From Martelella endophytica (GTDB taxonomy: Bacteria; Pseudomonadota; Alphaproteobacteria; Rhizobiales; Rhizobiaceae): DNA of 64,000 bases. Location of the stretch: contig NZ_CP010803.1 in the NCBI RefSeq assembly GCF_000960975.1, positions 1,154,001 through 1,218,000 on the forward strand. Reading direction: 5' to 3'. The position numbers were made by a program, and so were the translations under genes. The notes beneath the pieces are model-generated. The model saw only the letters and a list, made by a program, of their open reading frames with translations, was not told where the DNA came from and made no database searches. Below are positions 7,631-17,713 of the stretch, piece after piece (position 1 is the stretch's first letter; the number at the start of each line of letters is the position of its first letter).

Positions 7631-9205
7631 ATGGCCGGCAAGATCGTCACCGCCGAAGCCGCTGTCAGCCACATCGCCGATGGCGCCGTGGTGTCCGTTT
7701 CCTCCTCCTCCGGGCTCGGTTGCCCGGACAAGGTGCTGGAAGCGCTGGGCGCCCGGTTTGCGGCGACCGGCCATCCGCGCCGGCTGACCACCATTCATCC
7801 TATCGCCGCTGGCGACATGTACGGCATCAAGGGCATTGACCACATTGCCCGCGACGGTCTGCTCGATACCGTGATCGCCGGCTCCTATCCGAGTGGCGCC
7901 TCGTCGCTGCCGATGCCGGATATCTGGAAGATGATCGTCGAGGATCGGGTCACCGCCTATAACGTGCCGTCCGGCATCCTGTTCGACATGACCCGCGATG
8001 TCGCCGCCAGACGCCCCGGCGTGCTGACCAAGGTCGGCCTCGACACATTCGTGGATCCTGAGCGCCAGGGCTGCGCGATGAATGACCGCGCCGCAACCCG
8101 ACCCATCGTCAAGCGGGTCGAATTTTCCGGCGACACCTGGCTTCACTTCGAAAATTTTGCCCCCGACGTCACCATCCTGCGCGCCACCACGGCCGATGAA
8201 CACGGCAACCTCACCTATGAGCACGAGGGCGCCTATCTCGGCGGGCTCGACCAGGCGATCGCGGCCCGCAACAATCGCGGCATCGTCATCGCGCAGGTGA
8301 AGCGGGTGACCGCCGGCGGCACGCTCCGGCCCCACGATGTGCGCGTTCCCGGCCATCTGGTCGATTTCGTCGTCGTCGACCCCGGCCAGTACCAGACCAC
8401 CGAAACGCTCTACGATCCGGCGATTTCCGGCGAGGTCATCCATCCGATGGAGGATTTCGAGCTTGCCGAACATGGCGTCGAGAAGATCATCGCGCGGCGC
8501 GTCGCAATGGAGCTTTCCGCCGGCCAGACGGCCAATCTCGGCTTTGGCATCTGCGCGCTCGTTCCGCGCATCCTGCTGGAGGAGGGCCATGCCGGCAAGG
8601 TGACGTGGGCGATCGAGCAGGGTGCGGTCGGCGGCATGCCGCTCACCGGCTTCGCCTTCGGCTGCGCCTCCAACGCCGACGCCTATATGCCGTCACCGAA
8701 CCAGTTCACCTATTTCCAGGGCGGGGGCTTCGACGTCACCTTCCTGTCCTTCCTCGAGGTGGACCGTCAGGGCAATGTCAATGTGTCGAAGCTCGGCAAG
8801 AAGCCCTATCTCACCGCCGGTTGCGGCGGTTTCGTCGACATCACCGCCAATGCCAGGAAAATCGTGTTTGCCGGGCTTTTCGAAGCGGCCGCCTCGCTGG
8901 TCCTCTCCCCGCAGGGCCTGACCGTCGAAAAGCCCGGCAAGTTCTCCAAGATGGTCGATGAAGTCGAGCACGTCACCTTTTCCGGCCGCCGGGCGAAAGA
9001 GACCGGGCAGGATGTGCTCTACGTCACCGAACGCTGCGTCATGCGCATCGGCGAAAACGGCCTCGTCGCCACCGAGATCATGCCCGGCATCGAGCCGGAA
9101 CGCGACATCGTCGCCGCATCGGGTGGGCGGGTGCGCGTGGCGGAGAATGCGACGGACATGCCGCTGTCGCTGCTGTCGGAGAAGCCGATGGGGCTGGTGA
9201 TATGA
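7631..9205 (+). CDS. Family I acyl-CoA:carboxylate CoA-transferase (propionate/acetate CoA-transferase type)
   Basis: A 524-residue fused two-domain (alpha plus beta) CoA-transferase, like propionate CoA-transferase and YdiF. The catalytic glutamate is expected at E329 within the motif E-Q-G-A-V-G-G; it forms the glutamyl-CoA thioester. Such enzymes move CoA between short acyl-CoA donors and free acids such as acetate, propionate, lactate or 3-ketoacids. The ATG at 7631 is preferred over an overlapping TTG at 7625; GGAGG lies at 7617-7621. It begins directly after the reductase gene and is followed, beyond a 130-base gap with a palindrome, by an enoyl-CoA hydratase, so the block handles acyl-CoA intermediates. 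Confidence 0.85.
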   Translation: MAGKIVTAEAAVSHIADGAVVSVSSSSGLGCPDKVLEALGARFAATGHPRRLTTIHPIAAGDMYGIKGIDHIARDGLLDTVIAGSYPSGASSLPMPDIWKMIVEDRVTAYNVPSGILFDMTRDVAARRPGVLTKVGLDTFVDPERQGCAMNDRAATRPIVKRVEFSGDTWLHFENFAPDVTILRATTADEHGNLTYEHEGAYLGGLDQAIAARNNRGIVIAQVKRVTAGGTLRPHDVRVPGHLVDFVVVDPGQYQTTETLYDPAISGEVIHPMEDFELAEHGVEKIIARRVAMELSAGQTANLGFGICALVPRILLEEGHAGKVTWAIEQGAVGGMPLTGFAFGCASNADAYMPSPNQFTYFQGGGFDVTFLSFLEVDRQGNVNVSKLGKKPYLTAGCGGFVDITANARKIVFAGLFEAAASLVLSPQGLTVEKPGKFSKMVDEVEHVTFSGRRAKETGQDVLYVTERCVMRIGENGLVATEIMPGIEPERDIVAASGGRVRVAENATDMPLSLLSEKPMGLVI

Positions 9206-9257
9206 CGATCGCGGCAAGGAAGGCGTCCGCCGGGAAAACGAGGGCAAGCCACTCCGA

Positions 9258-9289
9258 AACAATCTCCCCCCTCGAGGGGGGAGATTGTT
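9258..9289. repeat. 32-bp perfect palindrome, rhizobial intergenic repeat type
   Basis: Perfect self-complementary sequence centred at 9273/9274 (half-site AACAATCTCCCCCCTC). Placed between two co-directional genes, it can form a hairpin in the transcript. The C-run/G-run arms ending in AATCT/AGATT are typical of abundant intergenic palindromes of Rhizobiaceae genomes. A shorter related form (CCTTCCCC-AA-GGGGAGG) occurs near 11631-11647. Confidence 0.7.
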
Positions 9290-9335
9290 GGGTGGTCACG
9301 GCAAGTGTTGGAGAAACAAGCCGGGAGCCCACCGC

Positions 9336-10103
9336 ATGAGCGCACTTCATCTCATCCGTCACGACGCCATTGCCGAGCTGCGTCTCGACAATCCTCAAAA
9401 GCTCAACGCCTTCACGCCGGACATGCTCGCCGCACTTGAGGCGCATCTCGGAACCATTGATGCCGATCCCGTTATTCGCTTTGTCATCCTGACTGCGGAG
9501 GGCGAGCGGGCGTTTTGCGCAGGGGCCGATATCAATGCCTGGGGCGACCTGTCGCCATCGGAATTCGCACGCCTGTGGGTGCGCGACGGGCATCGCCGTT
9601 TCGACCGGCTCGCGCGGCTCTCCAAGCCGACCATCGCCGCGCTTTCCGGCCATGCCTTCGGCGGCGGGCTGGAGCTCGCGGCCGCCTGCGACATCCGCGT
9701 CATGGCACCGGGTGCAACGATATCCCTGCCCGAACCGAAGGTTGGCATCGTGCCGGGCTGGTCGGGTACGCAGCGTCTCGGTCGGCTTCTGCCGGAGCCG
9801 GTGCTGAAGGAAATGGTGCTGTTCGGCCGCAGGCTGGATGCGGCGCGCGCTGTCGCGCTCGGCTTCACGGCCGAAATCGCCGATGATGCCCGCGCCCGCG
9901 CCTTCGAGATCGCGACGGAGGCCCTCGGCGCATCGCCGCGCGCCACCGAGATCGCCAAATACATGATCCATGCCGGCGCCGGCGAGGATGTTGCGGCGAT
10001 GATCGATACGCTCGGTAGCGGCATGAGCGCTGCCACAGAAGACAAGGCCGAGGGCGTTGCCGCCTTCCGCGAAAAACGCAAACCCGATTTCAGGGGCCAG
10101 TGA
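9336..10103 (+). CDS. Enoyl-CoA hydratase/isomerase family protein
   Basis: A 255-residue crotonase-fold protein. The oxyanion-hole segments CAGADI and FGGGLE are present, and both catalytic glutamates of true hydratases are conserved: E113 in GGG-L-E and E133 in L-P-E, exactly 20 residues apart as in mitochondrial ECH (E144/E164). It should add water across a 2-enoyl-CoA. The start at 9336 follows GGGAG (9323-9327) by 8 bases. It lies 13 bases before the aldehyde dehydrogenase gene. The acyl chain it acts on is unknown. Confidence 0.85.
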   Translation: MSALHLIRHDAIAELRLDNPQKLNAFTPDMLAALEAHLGTIDADPVIRFVILTAEGERAFCAGADINAWGDLSPSEFARLWVRDGHRRFDRLARLSKPTIAALSGHAFGGGLELAAACDIRVMAPGATISLPEPKVGIVPGWSGTQRLGRLLPEPVLKEMVLFGRRLDAARAVALGFTAEIADDARARAFEIATEALGASPRATEIAKYMIHAGAGEDVAAMIDTLGSGMSAATEDKAEGVAAFREKRKPDFRGQ

Positions 10104-10116
10104 AAGGGCAGATGCC

Positions 10117-11628
10117 ATGACCACCATCATCCCCGCCGTCAACCGACCGCAACAGGCCGTTTTCGAAGCCCGGCACCTGATCGATGGCACATGGCGGACC
10201 TCTGCCGATGAGGCGACCTTTGACCGGCTGTCGCCCGCCCATGCCGACCTTGTAACCACCGCCGCGAAGGGCGGTGTCGCCGAGACCGAAGCCGCGATTG
10301 CCGCGGCCCGCAAGGCCTTTGACGACGGCCGCTGGTCGCGCCTGTCCGGCAAGGACCGCGCCACCGTACTGCTGAAGGTCGCCGACCTCATCGACCGCGA
10401 CCGGGCGCGGATCGCCCTTGCCGATACGCTTGAAAGCGGCAAGCCGATTGCCCAGGCGACAAGCGAGATCGAGGGCGCCTCCGACCTCTGGCGCTATGCG
10501 GCATCGCTTGCCCGCACGCTTTCGGGCGAAAGCCACAACAGCCTTGGCGATGACATGCTGGGCGTCGTGCTGAAGGAGCCCGTGGGCGTCGCCGCCCTGA
10601 TCACGCCCTGGAACTTCCCGTTCCTGATCGTCTCGCAGAAGCTGCCTTTCGCGCTCGCGGCCGGCTGCACGGCGGTGATCAAGCCTTCCGAGATGACCCC
10701 GTCATCGACCGTCATCCTCGGCGAATTGCTGATCGAGGCCGGCATTCCCGACGGGGTCGTCAACATCGTGCTCGGCTACGGCGACCCGGTCGGCACGACC
10801 CTTTGCGAAAGCGCCGATGTCGACATGGTGTCCTTCACCGGCTCCACCGCCGTCGGCAAGGCGATCGTGAGTGCCGGCGCCGGCACGCTGAAGAAGGTGT
10901 CGCTGGAACTCGGCGGCAAGAACCCGCAGGTGGTGTTTCCCGATTGCGATCTCGATGACGCGGCCGATGCCATCGTCTTCGGCGTCTATTTCAACGCCGG
11001 CGAATGTTGCAATTCCGGCTCCCGCATTATCGTCCACGAGGATGTCGCAGACGCCCTTTCGGAGAAGATCGTGGCGCTGTCGGAAAAGGTCGCCTTCGGC
11101 GATCCGCTCGACCCTCAGACGAAAGTCGGAGCCATCATTTCCGACACCCATTTCGCAAAGATCGACGGCTATGTTTCCGCCGCGCGCGAGGCCGGTGCGG
11201 AGGTTCGCCTCGGTGGCGAGGCGTTGCAGGTGCCGGGGTTGTCAGGCCGATTTTACGCGCCTACAGTTGTGACAAATGTCAATTCCGGGATGGCGATCGC
11301 ACGGGAGGAGGTCTTCGGACCAGTGCTGTCGGTGCTGACATTTAAAACGATTGAGGAGGCAATCGATCTGGCCAATGACGCAGCCTACGGCTTGTCGGCG
11401 GGTGTGTGGAGCGATGACATCCACACTTGCCTTGCCTTTGCCCGCCGCGTGCAGGCCGGAACCGTGTGGACCAATACCTGGATGGATGGATTTTCCGAGC
11501 TGCCGTTCGGCGGCGTCAAGCAGTCCGGTCTCGGCCGCGAGCTTGGCCGCTACGGGCTCGAGGAATACCTGGAGGTGAAGACCGTGACGATGCGCATCGG
11601 GCGCTCGCGCGCACCCTGGGTCGCATGA
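10117..11628 (+). CDS. NAD(P)-dependent aldehyde dehydrogenase
   Basis: ALDH-superfamily enzyme of 503 residues that oxidises an aldehyde to the acid. The oxyanion/cofactor motif PWNFP, the general-base glutamate E264 in LELGGKNP and the nucleophile C298 in GECCNSGSR are all present with the usual 34-residue spacing. The sequence is of the betaine-aldehyde/short-chain hydroxyaldehyde dehydrogenase type, but specificity cannot be read. It follows the hydratase gene by 13 bases and precedes a sugar transporter, suggesting it oxidises a sugar-derived aldehyde in this pathway. Confidence 0.87.
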   Translation: MTTIIPAVNRPQQAVFEARHLIDGTWRTSADEATFDRLSPAHADLVTTAAKGGVAETEAAIAAARKAFDDGRWSRLSGKDRATVLLKVADLIDRDRARIALADTLESGKPIAQATSEIEGASDLWRYAASLARTLSGESHNSLGDDMLGVVLKEPVGVAALITPWNFPFLIVSQKLPFALAAGCTAVIKPSEMTPSSTVILGELLIEAGIPDGVVNIVLGYGDPVGTTLCESADVDMVSFTGSTAVGKAIVSAGAGTLKKVSLELGGKNPQVVFPDCDLDDAADAIVFGVYFNAGECCNSGSRIIVHEDVADALSEKIVALSEKVAFGDPLDPQTKVGAIISDTHFAKIDGYVSAAREAGAEVRLGGEALQVPGLSGRFYAPTVVTNVNSGMAIAREEVFGPVLSVLTFKTIEEAIDLANDAAYGLSAGVWSDDIHTCLAFARRVQAGTVWTNTWMDGFSELPFGGVKQSGLGRELGRYGLEEYLEVKTVTMRIGRSRAPWVA

Positions 11629-11663
11629 AGCCTTCCCCAAGGGGAGGCTGAGGAGGAATTCCG

Positions 11664-11700
11664 GCCGGACATCGAGGAGCTTGAGGAGGCTCCGTCCGGC
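11664..11700 (+). promoter_or_regulatory. Stem-loop before sugar-binding-protein gene
   Basis: GCCGGAC (11664-11670) pairs with GTCCGGC (11694-11700) around a purine-rich loop, between the aldehyde dehydrogenase and the binding-protein gene. It ends 25 bases before the start codon and its GAGGAG-rich loop lies upstream of the true ribosome site. Probably an RNA processing or stability element. Confidence 0.35.
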
Positions 11701-11725
11701 GGAAAAACGCAGACAGGAGGAGATC

Positions 11726-12982
11726 ATGCGTTTGAACTTTGCAAGAAGTGCAGCTTTGATTGCGATCGTCGCGGCTTCGGCCGCAGCCACCCAGGTCAAG
11801 GCCGAGGACGTCGAAGTCCTGCACTGGTGGACGGCCGGTGGCGAAGCTGCCGCGCTCAACGTGCTCAAGGAAAACCTGCAGGAACAGGGCATCGGCTGGG
11901 AAGACATGCCGGTGGCTGGCGGCGGCGGCGAACAGGCGATGACCGTGCTGCGCGCCCGCGTCACGGCCGGTAACCCGCCGGCAGCCGTGCAGATGCTCGG
12001 CTTCGATATCACCGACTGGGCCGCCGAAGGCGCGCTCTCAAACCTGAACGACATCGCGGCGGAGGAAAACTGGGATGAAGTGGTGCCTGAAGCACTGCAG
12101 AAATTCTCCAAATATGACGGCAACTGGGTCGCAGCCCCCGTCAACGTCCACTCCACCAACTGGGTCTGGGCCAACAAGTCGATCCTCGATGAACTCGGCA
12201 TCGAGCAGCCCCAGACCTGGGACGAGCTGATCGCAGCTCTCGACAAGGTCAAGGCCTCCGGCAAGGTCGCGATCGCCCATGGTGGTCAGCCCTGGCAGGA
12301 CGCGACGATCTTCGATGCCGTGGTGATGGCGACCGGCGGGCCGGAATTCTACCAGGCCTCGATGATCGACCTCGATCCCGAAGCGCTCGGCTCCGACACG
12401 ATGAAGGAGGTCTTCGACCGTATGACCGTTCTGCGCGGCTATGTCGACGACAACTTCTCCGGTCGCGACTGGAACCTGGCGTCCGCCATGGTCATCAACG
12501 ACGAGGCCGCCTTCCAGTTCATGGGCGACTGGGCAAAGGGCGAATTCCTCAAGGCCGGGCTGACCCCGGACGAGGATTTCCTGTGCTTCCGCTTCCCCGG
12601 CACCCAGGACCAGGTGACCTTCAATTCGGACCAGTTCGCCTTCTTCAACCAGGGCGGCGAACCGACGGCGGAGCAGGTCGCGCTTGCCAAGGCGATCATG
12701 TCGCCGGAATTCCAGTCGGCCTTCAACGTCGTCAAGGGCTCGGTGCCGGCGCGCACGGATGTCTCGGACGAGGCCTTCGACGCCTGCGGCAAGAAGGGCA
12801 TGAAGGATCTGGCGGCGGCAGCCTCCTCCGGTAACCTGTTCGGTTCCATGGCCCACGGCCACGCCAACCCGGCCTCCGTGAAGAACGCCATGTATGACGT
12901 GATCACCGCCCAGTTCAACGGCGAATACGATTCCGAAACGGCCACGCAGGAACTGGTCGACGCGGTGTCGATCGCGCAGTGA
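11726..12982 (+). CDS. Sugar ABC transporter periplasmic binding protein (glucose/mannose type)
   Basis: Exported family 1 (MalE-like) solute-binding protein of 418 residues with a signal peptide ending near VKA-E (residues 1-26). The mature start [18 protein letters not shown] and the later [12 protein letters not shown] and SDQFAFF blocks resemble the glucose/mannose-type binding proteins (GtsA group). Start at 11726 is preceded by CAGGAGGAG. It is separated from its permease genes by 348 bases containing an intergenic palindromic element, which may allow higher expression of the binding protein than of the membrane parts. Confidence 0.87.
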   Translation: MRLNFARSAALIAIVAASAAATQVKAEDVEVLHWWTAGGEAAALNVLKENLQEQGIGWEDMPVAGGGGEQAMTVLRARVTAGNPPAAVQMLGFDITDWAAEGALSNLNDIAAEENWDEVVPEALQKFSKYDGNWVAAPVNVHSTNWVWANKSILDELGIEQPQTWDELIAALDKVKASGKVAIAHGGQPWQDATIFDAVVMATGGPEFYQASMIDLDPEALGSDTMKEVFDRMTVLRGYVDDNFSGRDWNLASAMVINDEAAFQFMGDWAKGEFLKAGLTPDEDFLCFRFPGTQDQVTFNSDQFAFFNQGGEPTAEQVALAKAIMSPEFQSAFNVVKGSVPARTDVSDEAFDACGKKGMKDLAAAASSGNLFGSMAHGHANPASVKNAMYDVITAQFNGEYDSETATQELVDAVSIAQ

Positions 12983-13084
12983 TGGGCTGCGATGGAATCG
13001 CATGGGAAGCCGAGCGATTCCATCGTCTGCTGTTCTCCCCTGGCAAGGTCGATGCGAGCGTGAGTGAGGTTGCGGCCTGCGCCA

Positions 13085-13240
13085 AATATTCTCTCCCGCT
13101 TGCGGGAGAGATGCCCCGACAGGGGCAGTGAGGGTGAAACAGCATTTCAAGTCGTGAGGGCGTCCGTTTCGACGGGCTCCCCCCTCACTGTCGCTTTCGC
13201 GACATCTCTCCCCTCCGGGGCGAGAAGGTGTGGGGCTTTG
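13085..13240. repeat. RIME-like intergenic mosaic element, copy A
   Basis: The gap between binding-protein and permease genes (12983-13330) is almost filled by a palindrome-rich element: CTCTCCCGC-TT-GCGGGAGAG (13091-13110), GCCCC-GACA-GGGGC (13113-13126), CAGTGAGGG (13126-13134) answered by CCCTCACTG (13182-13190), GTCGC-TTTC-GCGAC (13190-13203), and a TCTC...GAGA stem to about 13225. A second copy in inverted order lies at 30485-30650. This matches the style of Rhizobium intergenic mosaic elements, though not their published consensus as I remember it. Confidence 0.75.
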
Positions 13241-13330
13241 CGGCTAGGTCGATCGGAGAGATTGGCAAGCGACACGCCCCTTTGAACAAAACGGCGAGCC
13301 CTCATGGCCTCGCCCATCCGGAGGACTGGG

Positions 13331-14233
13331 ATGGCTTCGTCTGCAGCAAGACGAGGGAGCGCGGGCGATGTCCTGCGTGACGCCCTGCCGAAGATCGTGC
13401 TCAGCCCGTCGCTGGCGATGGTGCTGATCTTCGTCTACGGCTTCATCGCCTTCACGCTCTACCTCTCGTTCACCGACAGCCGCATCCTGCCGAGCTACGA
13501 TCTCGTCGGCTGGAAGAACTATATCAACCTGTTCCGGCTCAGGGCCTGGACGATCGCGATCAAGAACGTCGCGATCTTCGGTTCGCTCTATATCATTTTC
13601 TGCTGCTTCATCGGGCTGATGCTGGCGATCTTCCTCGACCAGAAGATCCGTGCGGAAGGCTTCATCCGCTCCATCTATCTCTATCCGATGGCGCTTTCCT
13701 TCATCGTCACCGGCACGGCGTGGAAGTGGTTCCTCGATCCGGGCATCGGGCTCGAGGCGGTGATGCATTCCTGGGGCTGGACGAGTTTCCAGTTCAACTG
13801 GATCAAGTCGAACCAGATGGCGATCTACACCATCGTGATCGCCGCCGTCTGGCAGACCTCCGGCTTCGTCATGGCCATGTTCCTGGCGGGGCTGCGCGGC
13901 ATCGATAACGAGGTGCTGAAGGCGGCACAGATCGACGGCGCCTCGAATTTTTCGCTCTATCGTCGGATCGTCATTCCGCAGCTTCGCCCGGCCTTCATGT
14001 CGGCGATCGTCGTGCTCGCCCATATGGCGATCAAGTCCTACGACCTCGTCATCGCCTTGACCGGCGGCGGGCCGGGGAGGGCGACCGAACTGCCGGCAAC
14101 CTTTATGTATTCCTACACATTCACCCGCAACCAGATGGGCATTGGCGCGGCCTCGGCGGTCATCATGCTGATGTCGGTCGCCGCGATCATGGTGCCCTAT
14201 CTCTGGTCGGAACTGAGGGAGAAGCCGCAATGA
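13331..14233 (+). CDS. Sugar ABC transporter permease 1
   Basis: MalF-type inner-membrane permease of 300 residues with six predicted hydrophobic segments and the EAA loop (EVLKAAQIDGASNFSLYRRIVIPQ... about residues 190-215) that docks on the ATPase. The start at 13331 has GGAGG (13320-13324) six bases upstream; an earlier in-frame ATG at 13304 lacks a ribosome site. Its stop overlaps the next permease gene by four bases. It works with the binding protein at 11726 and the ATPase at 15115. Confidence 0.87.
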   Translation: MASSAARRGSAGDVLRDALPKIVLSPSLAMVLIFVYGFIAFTLYLSFTDSRILPSYDLVGWKNYINLFRLRAWTIAIKNVAIFGSLYIIFCCFIGLMLAIFLDQKIRAEGFIRSIYLYPMALSFIVTGTAWKWFLDPGIGLEAVMHSWGWTSFQFNWIKSNQMAIYTIVIAAVWQTSGFVMAMFLAGLRGIDNEVLKAAQIDGASNFSLYRRIVIPQLRPAFMSAIVVLAHMAIKSYDLVIALTGGGPGRATELPATFMYSYTFTRNQMGIGAASAVIMLMSVAAIMVPYLWSELREKPQ

Positions 14234-15111
14234 GCAGCGCCTCCGCAAGCCAGGTGGTCTCGACCGGGCGCACCACGCGCTTCCTGATCTACACCCTGCT
14301 TCTGATCTTCTGCCTCTATTACCTGCTGCCGCTTTACGTGATGCTGGTGAACTCGCTGAAACCCTTGCGCGAAATCCAGTCGGGCGGGATGATGAACCTG
14401 CCCGAGAGTCTGACCTTCGAGCCGTGGAAAAGCGCATGGTCGACCGCACAGATCGGCGTACAGGCGACCGGCCTTCGCCCCTATTTCTGGAACTCGATCC
14501 AGATGGTGGTGCCGGCTGTCGCGATCTCCACCATTCTCGGCGCGTTGAACGGCTATGTGCTGACCAAGTGGCAGTTCCGCGGCCACAACATCGTCTTCGG
14601 CCTGCTGCTCTTCGCCTGCTTCATCCCGTTCCAGATCGTGCTGATCCCGATGGCGCGCATCCTCGGCATTCTCGGCATCGCCGGCTCGGTGCCGGGCCTG
14701 ATCTTCGTGCATCTGGTCTACGGCATCGGCTTTTCGACGCTCTATTTCCGCAACTACTACGCCCAGTTCCCGACCGAGCTGGTGCGCGCGGCGATGATCG
14801 ACGGCGCCGGGTTCTTCACCATCTTCCGCCGCATTCTGCTGCCGTCGTCGGGACCGATCGCCGTGGTCTGCATCATCTGGCAGTTCACCAACATCTGGAA
14901 TGACTTCCTGTTCGGCGCCTCGTTCTCCGATTTCAACAGCCAGCCGATGACGGTGGCGCTCAACAATCTCGTCCAGTCCTCGACCGGCGTGAAGGAATAC
15001 AACGTCCACTTCGCCGGCGCGATCATGGCCGCGATGCCGACCCTTCTCGTCTACATCGTCGCCGGACGCTACTTCGTGCGCGGCCTGATGGCCGGCAGCG
15101 TGAAAGGGTAA
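14230..15111 (+). CDS. Sugar ABC transporter permease 2
   Basis: MalG-type permease of 293 residues, six hydrophobic segments, with the EAA-loop version ELVRAAMIDGAGFFTIFRRI (about residues 183-202). The ATGA overlap with permease 1 and a three-base gap to the ATPase gene show co-translation of the membrane complex. The N-terminus is short and cytoplasmic (Ser/Thr-rich), without a cleavable signal. Confidence 0.88.
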   Translation: MSSASASQVVSTGRTTRFLIYTLLLIFCLYYLLPLYVMLVNSLKPLREIQSGGMMNLPESLTFEPWKSAWSTAQIGVQATGLRPYFWNSIQMVVPAVAISTILGALNGYVLTKWQFRGHNIVFGLLLFACFIPFQIVLIPMARILGILGIAGSVPGLIFVHLVYGIGFSTLYFRNYYAQFPTELVRAAMIDGAGFFTIFRRILLPSSGPIAVVCIIWQFTNIWNDFLFGASFSDFNSQPMTVALNNLVQSSTGVKEYNVHFAGAIMAAMPTLLVYIVAGRYFVRGLMAGSVKG

Positions 15112-15114
15112 CCC

Positions 15115-16224
15115 ATGGGTTTTCTCAAGATAGACAAGGTCACCAAGAGTTTCGGTGCGCTGACGGTGCTTTCCGAGACCGATATCGCGGTGGAGGAGGG
15201 AGAGTTCCTGGTACTTGTCGGCCCGTCGGGCTGCGGCAAGTCCACGCTTTTGAACATGATCGCCGGTCTCGAACCGGTCTCCTCCGGTGACATCGTCATT
15301 GACGGCCGCTCGATGAACGGCGTGCGCCCGGCCGACCGAAACATCGCCATGGTGTTCCAGTCCTACGCGCTCTATCCGAACATGAATGTCGCCGAGAACA
15401 TCTCCTTCGGGCTGGAAATGCACGGCGTCGCCAAGGCGGAGCGCGACAAGGCCATCGGCGAGGTCGCGGAGCTGCTACAGATCACCCATCTTTTGAAGCG
15501 CAAGCCCGGCCAGCTTTCCGGCGGCCAGCGTCAGCGCGTCGCCATGGGCCGGGCGTTGGTGCGCGATCCGGACGTATTCCTGTTCGACGAGCCGCTGTCG
15601 AACCTCGACGCGAAACTGCGCGTCGACATGCGCACCGAGATCAAGAAGCTTCACCAGAAGCTCGGCACCACCATCGTCTACGTCACCCACGACCAGATCG
15701 AGGCGCTGACGCTGTCGACCCGGATCGCCGTGATGTTCGGCGGTCATGTCCAGCAGCTCGGCACGCCGAAGGAGATCTACGACAATCCTGCCAACATGTT
15801 CGTCGCCGGCTTCATGGGTTCGCCCTCGATGAACCTGTTTCCGGCAAAGGTCGCCGTCAGCGGCGGCAAGGCGGTGGCGAAGATCAGGCTTGCCGATGGC
15901 GTGACGGCGGAGCTGCCCTTCGCCGGCGACGCCATGGCCGCCCATGACGGGCGCGACATCGTTCTCGGCATCCGCCCGGAGGCGATCACCGACGAGCTCG
16001 GCGCCGATCGCTCCTCAAACGCTGTCCATACCATCAATGCCAAGGTCGAGGTCACCGAGCCGGCGGGCTCGGATACCTATGTGGTTGCCGAACTCGGCGG
16101 CGAGGAGGTGACGGCCCGGTTCCGTGCCGATGTCGAGGTGAAGCCTGGCGATGTCTTCCCCTTCGCCGTCAACATGGAAAAGGCGGTCGCCTTCGATCCC
16201 GAAACCGAAATGCGCATCCGCTAG
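15115..16224 (+). CDS. Sugar ABC transporter ATP-binding protein (UgpC/MsmK type)
   Basis: A 369-residue ATPase of the carbohydrate-uptake group. Walker [10 protein letters not shown] at residues 36-44, signature LSGGQRQR near 135, Walker B VFLFDEP near 157, and a C-terminal TOBE/MalK-type regulatory domain (from about residue 235). It energises the two permeases encoded just upstream. One base separates its stop from the GMC oxidoreductase start, tying transport and catabolism together in one transcript. Confidence 0.9.
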   Translation: MGFLKIDKVTKSFGALTVLSETDIAVEEGEFLVLVGPSGCGKSTLLNMIAGLEPVSSGDIVIDGRSMNGVRPADRNIAMVFQSYALYPNMNVAENISFGLEMHGVAKAERDKAIGEVAELLQITHLLKRKPGQLSGGQRQRVAMGRALVRDPDVFLFDEPLSNLDAKLRVDMRTEIKKLHQKLGTTIVYVTHDQIEALTLSTRIAVMFGGHVQQLGTPKEIYDNPANMFVAGFMGSPSMNLFPAKVAVSGGKAVAKIRLADGVTAELPFAGDAMAAHDGRDIVLGIRPEAITDELGADRSSNAVHTINAKVEVTEPAGSDTYVVAELGGEEVTARFRADVEVKPGDVFPFAVNMEKAVAFDPETEMRIR

Positions 16225-16225
16225 C

Positions 16226-17713
16226 ATGGCGTGGTCTTCACCCGACGTGGTCATCATCGGCTCCGGCATGGGCGGGGCGACGCTTGCAGCAAGCCTCGCG
16301 CCCACCGGCGCCGGGATCCTCGTTCTCGAGCGTGGCCATCAGATCCCGGATGACGCCCCGGCGCGCGACCCCGACCGCATCTATAAAAACAGCGCCTTTC
16401 GCTCCGACGAGACCTGGCTCGACGGCGAGGGTCGGCGATTCTCGCCCGGCAATTATTACAATGTCGGCGGCAATACCAAGCTCTATGGCGCCGTGCTCTA
16501 TCGCTATCGGTGGCAGGATTTCCAGGCGATGGAGCATCTCGGCGGTATCTCACCCGCCTGGCCGTTTCCCTACGAGACACTCGCGCCTTACTACGATGCC
16601 GCCGAAGCGCTCTATCAGGTGCGTGGCGATTTTTCGCAAGACCCGACTGAACCGCCGCATGCCGGCCCCTATCCCTATCCCGCCGTTCTGGACGAGTCGG
16701 CGCTTGCTGAAGTTCGCCAACGTCTGGAAAAGGCCGGGCTTCACCCCTCGGCGCTGCCGCTCGGCGTCGACCTCGAACGCTGGCTCTCGAACGGAAGTGA
16801 CGGCTGGGACGGCTATCCCGATACCCGCTCGGGCAAGATGGATGCTGAGACCTGCGGACTGGCTGTCGCATTGTCCCATGACAATGTTCGTCTGGAGACC
16901 GGCGCCCGCGTCTCCGGCCTTTCCGCCACGCTGGACGGCCGCCGGATTGACAGCGTCACCTATGTACAGGCCGGCGAAGCGATCACCGTCAGGCCCAAGA
17001 TCGTGGCGCTTGCCGCCGGTGCGGTGCAAACGGCGGCGCTGCTGCTCTCTTCAGGGCTCGCCAATTCCTCCGGCCAGGTCGGCCGCAACTTCATGAACCA
17101 CAATGCCACCGCGATGCTCGCCTACGACCCGCGCTTCGTGAACGATGCCGTCTATCAGAAGACCTTCGCCATCAATGACTGGTATCTTGCAGACGGCGAA
17201 AACGGCCCGCCGCTCGGCAATGTCCAGCTTCTGGGCCGGGTGGTGCCGAAGATCCTGAAGGCGACGGTGCCGTCGATGCCAATGCCGGTCGCCGCCCACC
17301 TCTCCCGCCATGCCGTCGACTTCTATGCCATCACCGAGGACTTGCCCGACCCGGAAAGTCGGGTGGTGCTGAACGGTGGCGATATCCAGCTCCTCTGGCG
17401 CCGCTCCAACATGGAAGCGCACCGCCGACTGGTGAAGCGGATGAAGCAGGCCTTGCGCGATGCCGGTTTTCCGCTGGTTCTGTCGCGCCTGTTCGACGGC
17501 CGCGTACCCTCGCACCAGTGCGGCACGGCGCGGCTCGGCGATGATCCCGCGACCGCCGTGCTTGATCCCGATTGCCGCAGCTTCGACCATGAAAACCTTT
17601 TCGTGACCGATGCCGCAGCGCTGCCGACATCCGCCGCCGTCAATCCGTCGCTGACCGTCGCGGCCCTTGCGCTGAAGGCGGGTGATGCGATCAGAAGGGA
17701 GCTTGGCGCATGA
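16226..17713 (+). CDS. GMC-family FAD-dependent oxidoreductase
   Basis: Flavoprotein of 495 residues. FAD-binding GSGMGG at 12-17, a C-terminal GMC domain with the active-site histidine H430 (HQCGTARLG) and the Asn of N473-P-S-L-T-V. GMC enzymes oxidise alcohol groups of sugars, polyols or choline. It lacks a twin-arginine signal, unlike periplasmic sugar dehydrogenases, so it is probably cytoplasmic and would need an internal electron acceptor. It is translationally linked to the sugar transporter upstream (one-base gap) and to the SDR downstream (four-base overlap). Substrate unknown; the transported sugar or its glycoside is the best guess. Confidence 0.85.
   Translation: MAWSSPDVVIIGSGMGGATLAASLAPTGAGILVLERGHQIPDDAPARDPDRIYKNSAFRSDETWLDGEGRRFSPGNYYNVGGNTKLYGAVLYRYRWQDFQAMEHLGGISPAWPFPYETLAPYYDAAEALYQVRGDFSQDPTEPPHAGPYPYPAVLDESALAEVRQRLEKAGLHPSALPLGVDLERWLSNGSDGWDGYPDTRSGKMDAETCGLAVALSHDNVRLETGARVSGLSATLDGRRIDSVTYVQAGEAITVRPKIVALAAGAVQTAALLLSSGLANSSGQVGRNFMNHNATAMLAYDPRFVNDAVYQKTFAINDWYLADGENGPPLGNVQLLGRVVPKILKATVPSMPMPVAAHLSRHAVDFYAITEDLPDPESRVVLNGGDIQLLWRRSNMEAHRRLVKRMKQALRDAGFPLVLSRLFDGRVPSHQCGTARLGDDPATAVLDPDCRSFDHENLFVTDAAALPTSAAVNPSLTVAALALKAGDAIRRELGA

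Noticed and set aside
9206..9335. Terminator between the CoA-transferase and hydratase genes
   Set aside because: The 32-bp palindrome has no T-run on either side and the genes continue in the same direction; I treat it as a dispersed repeat.
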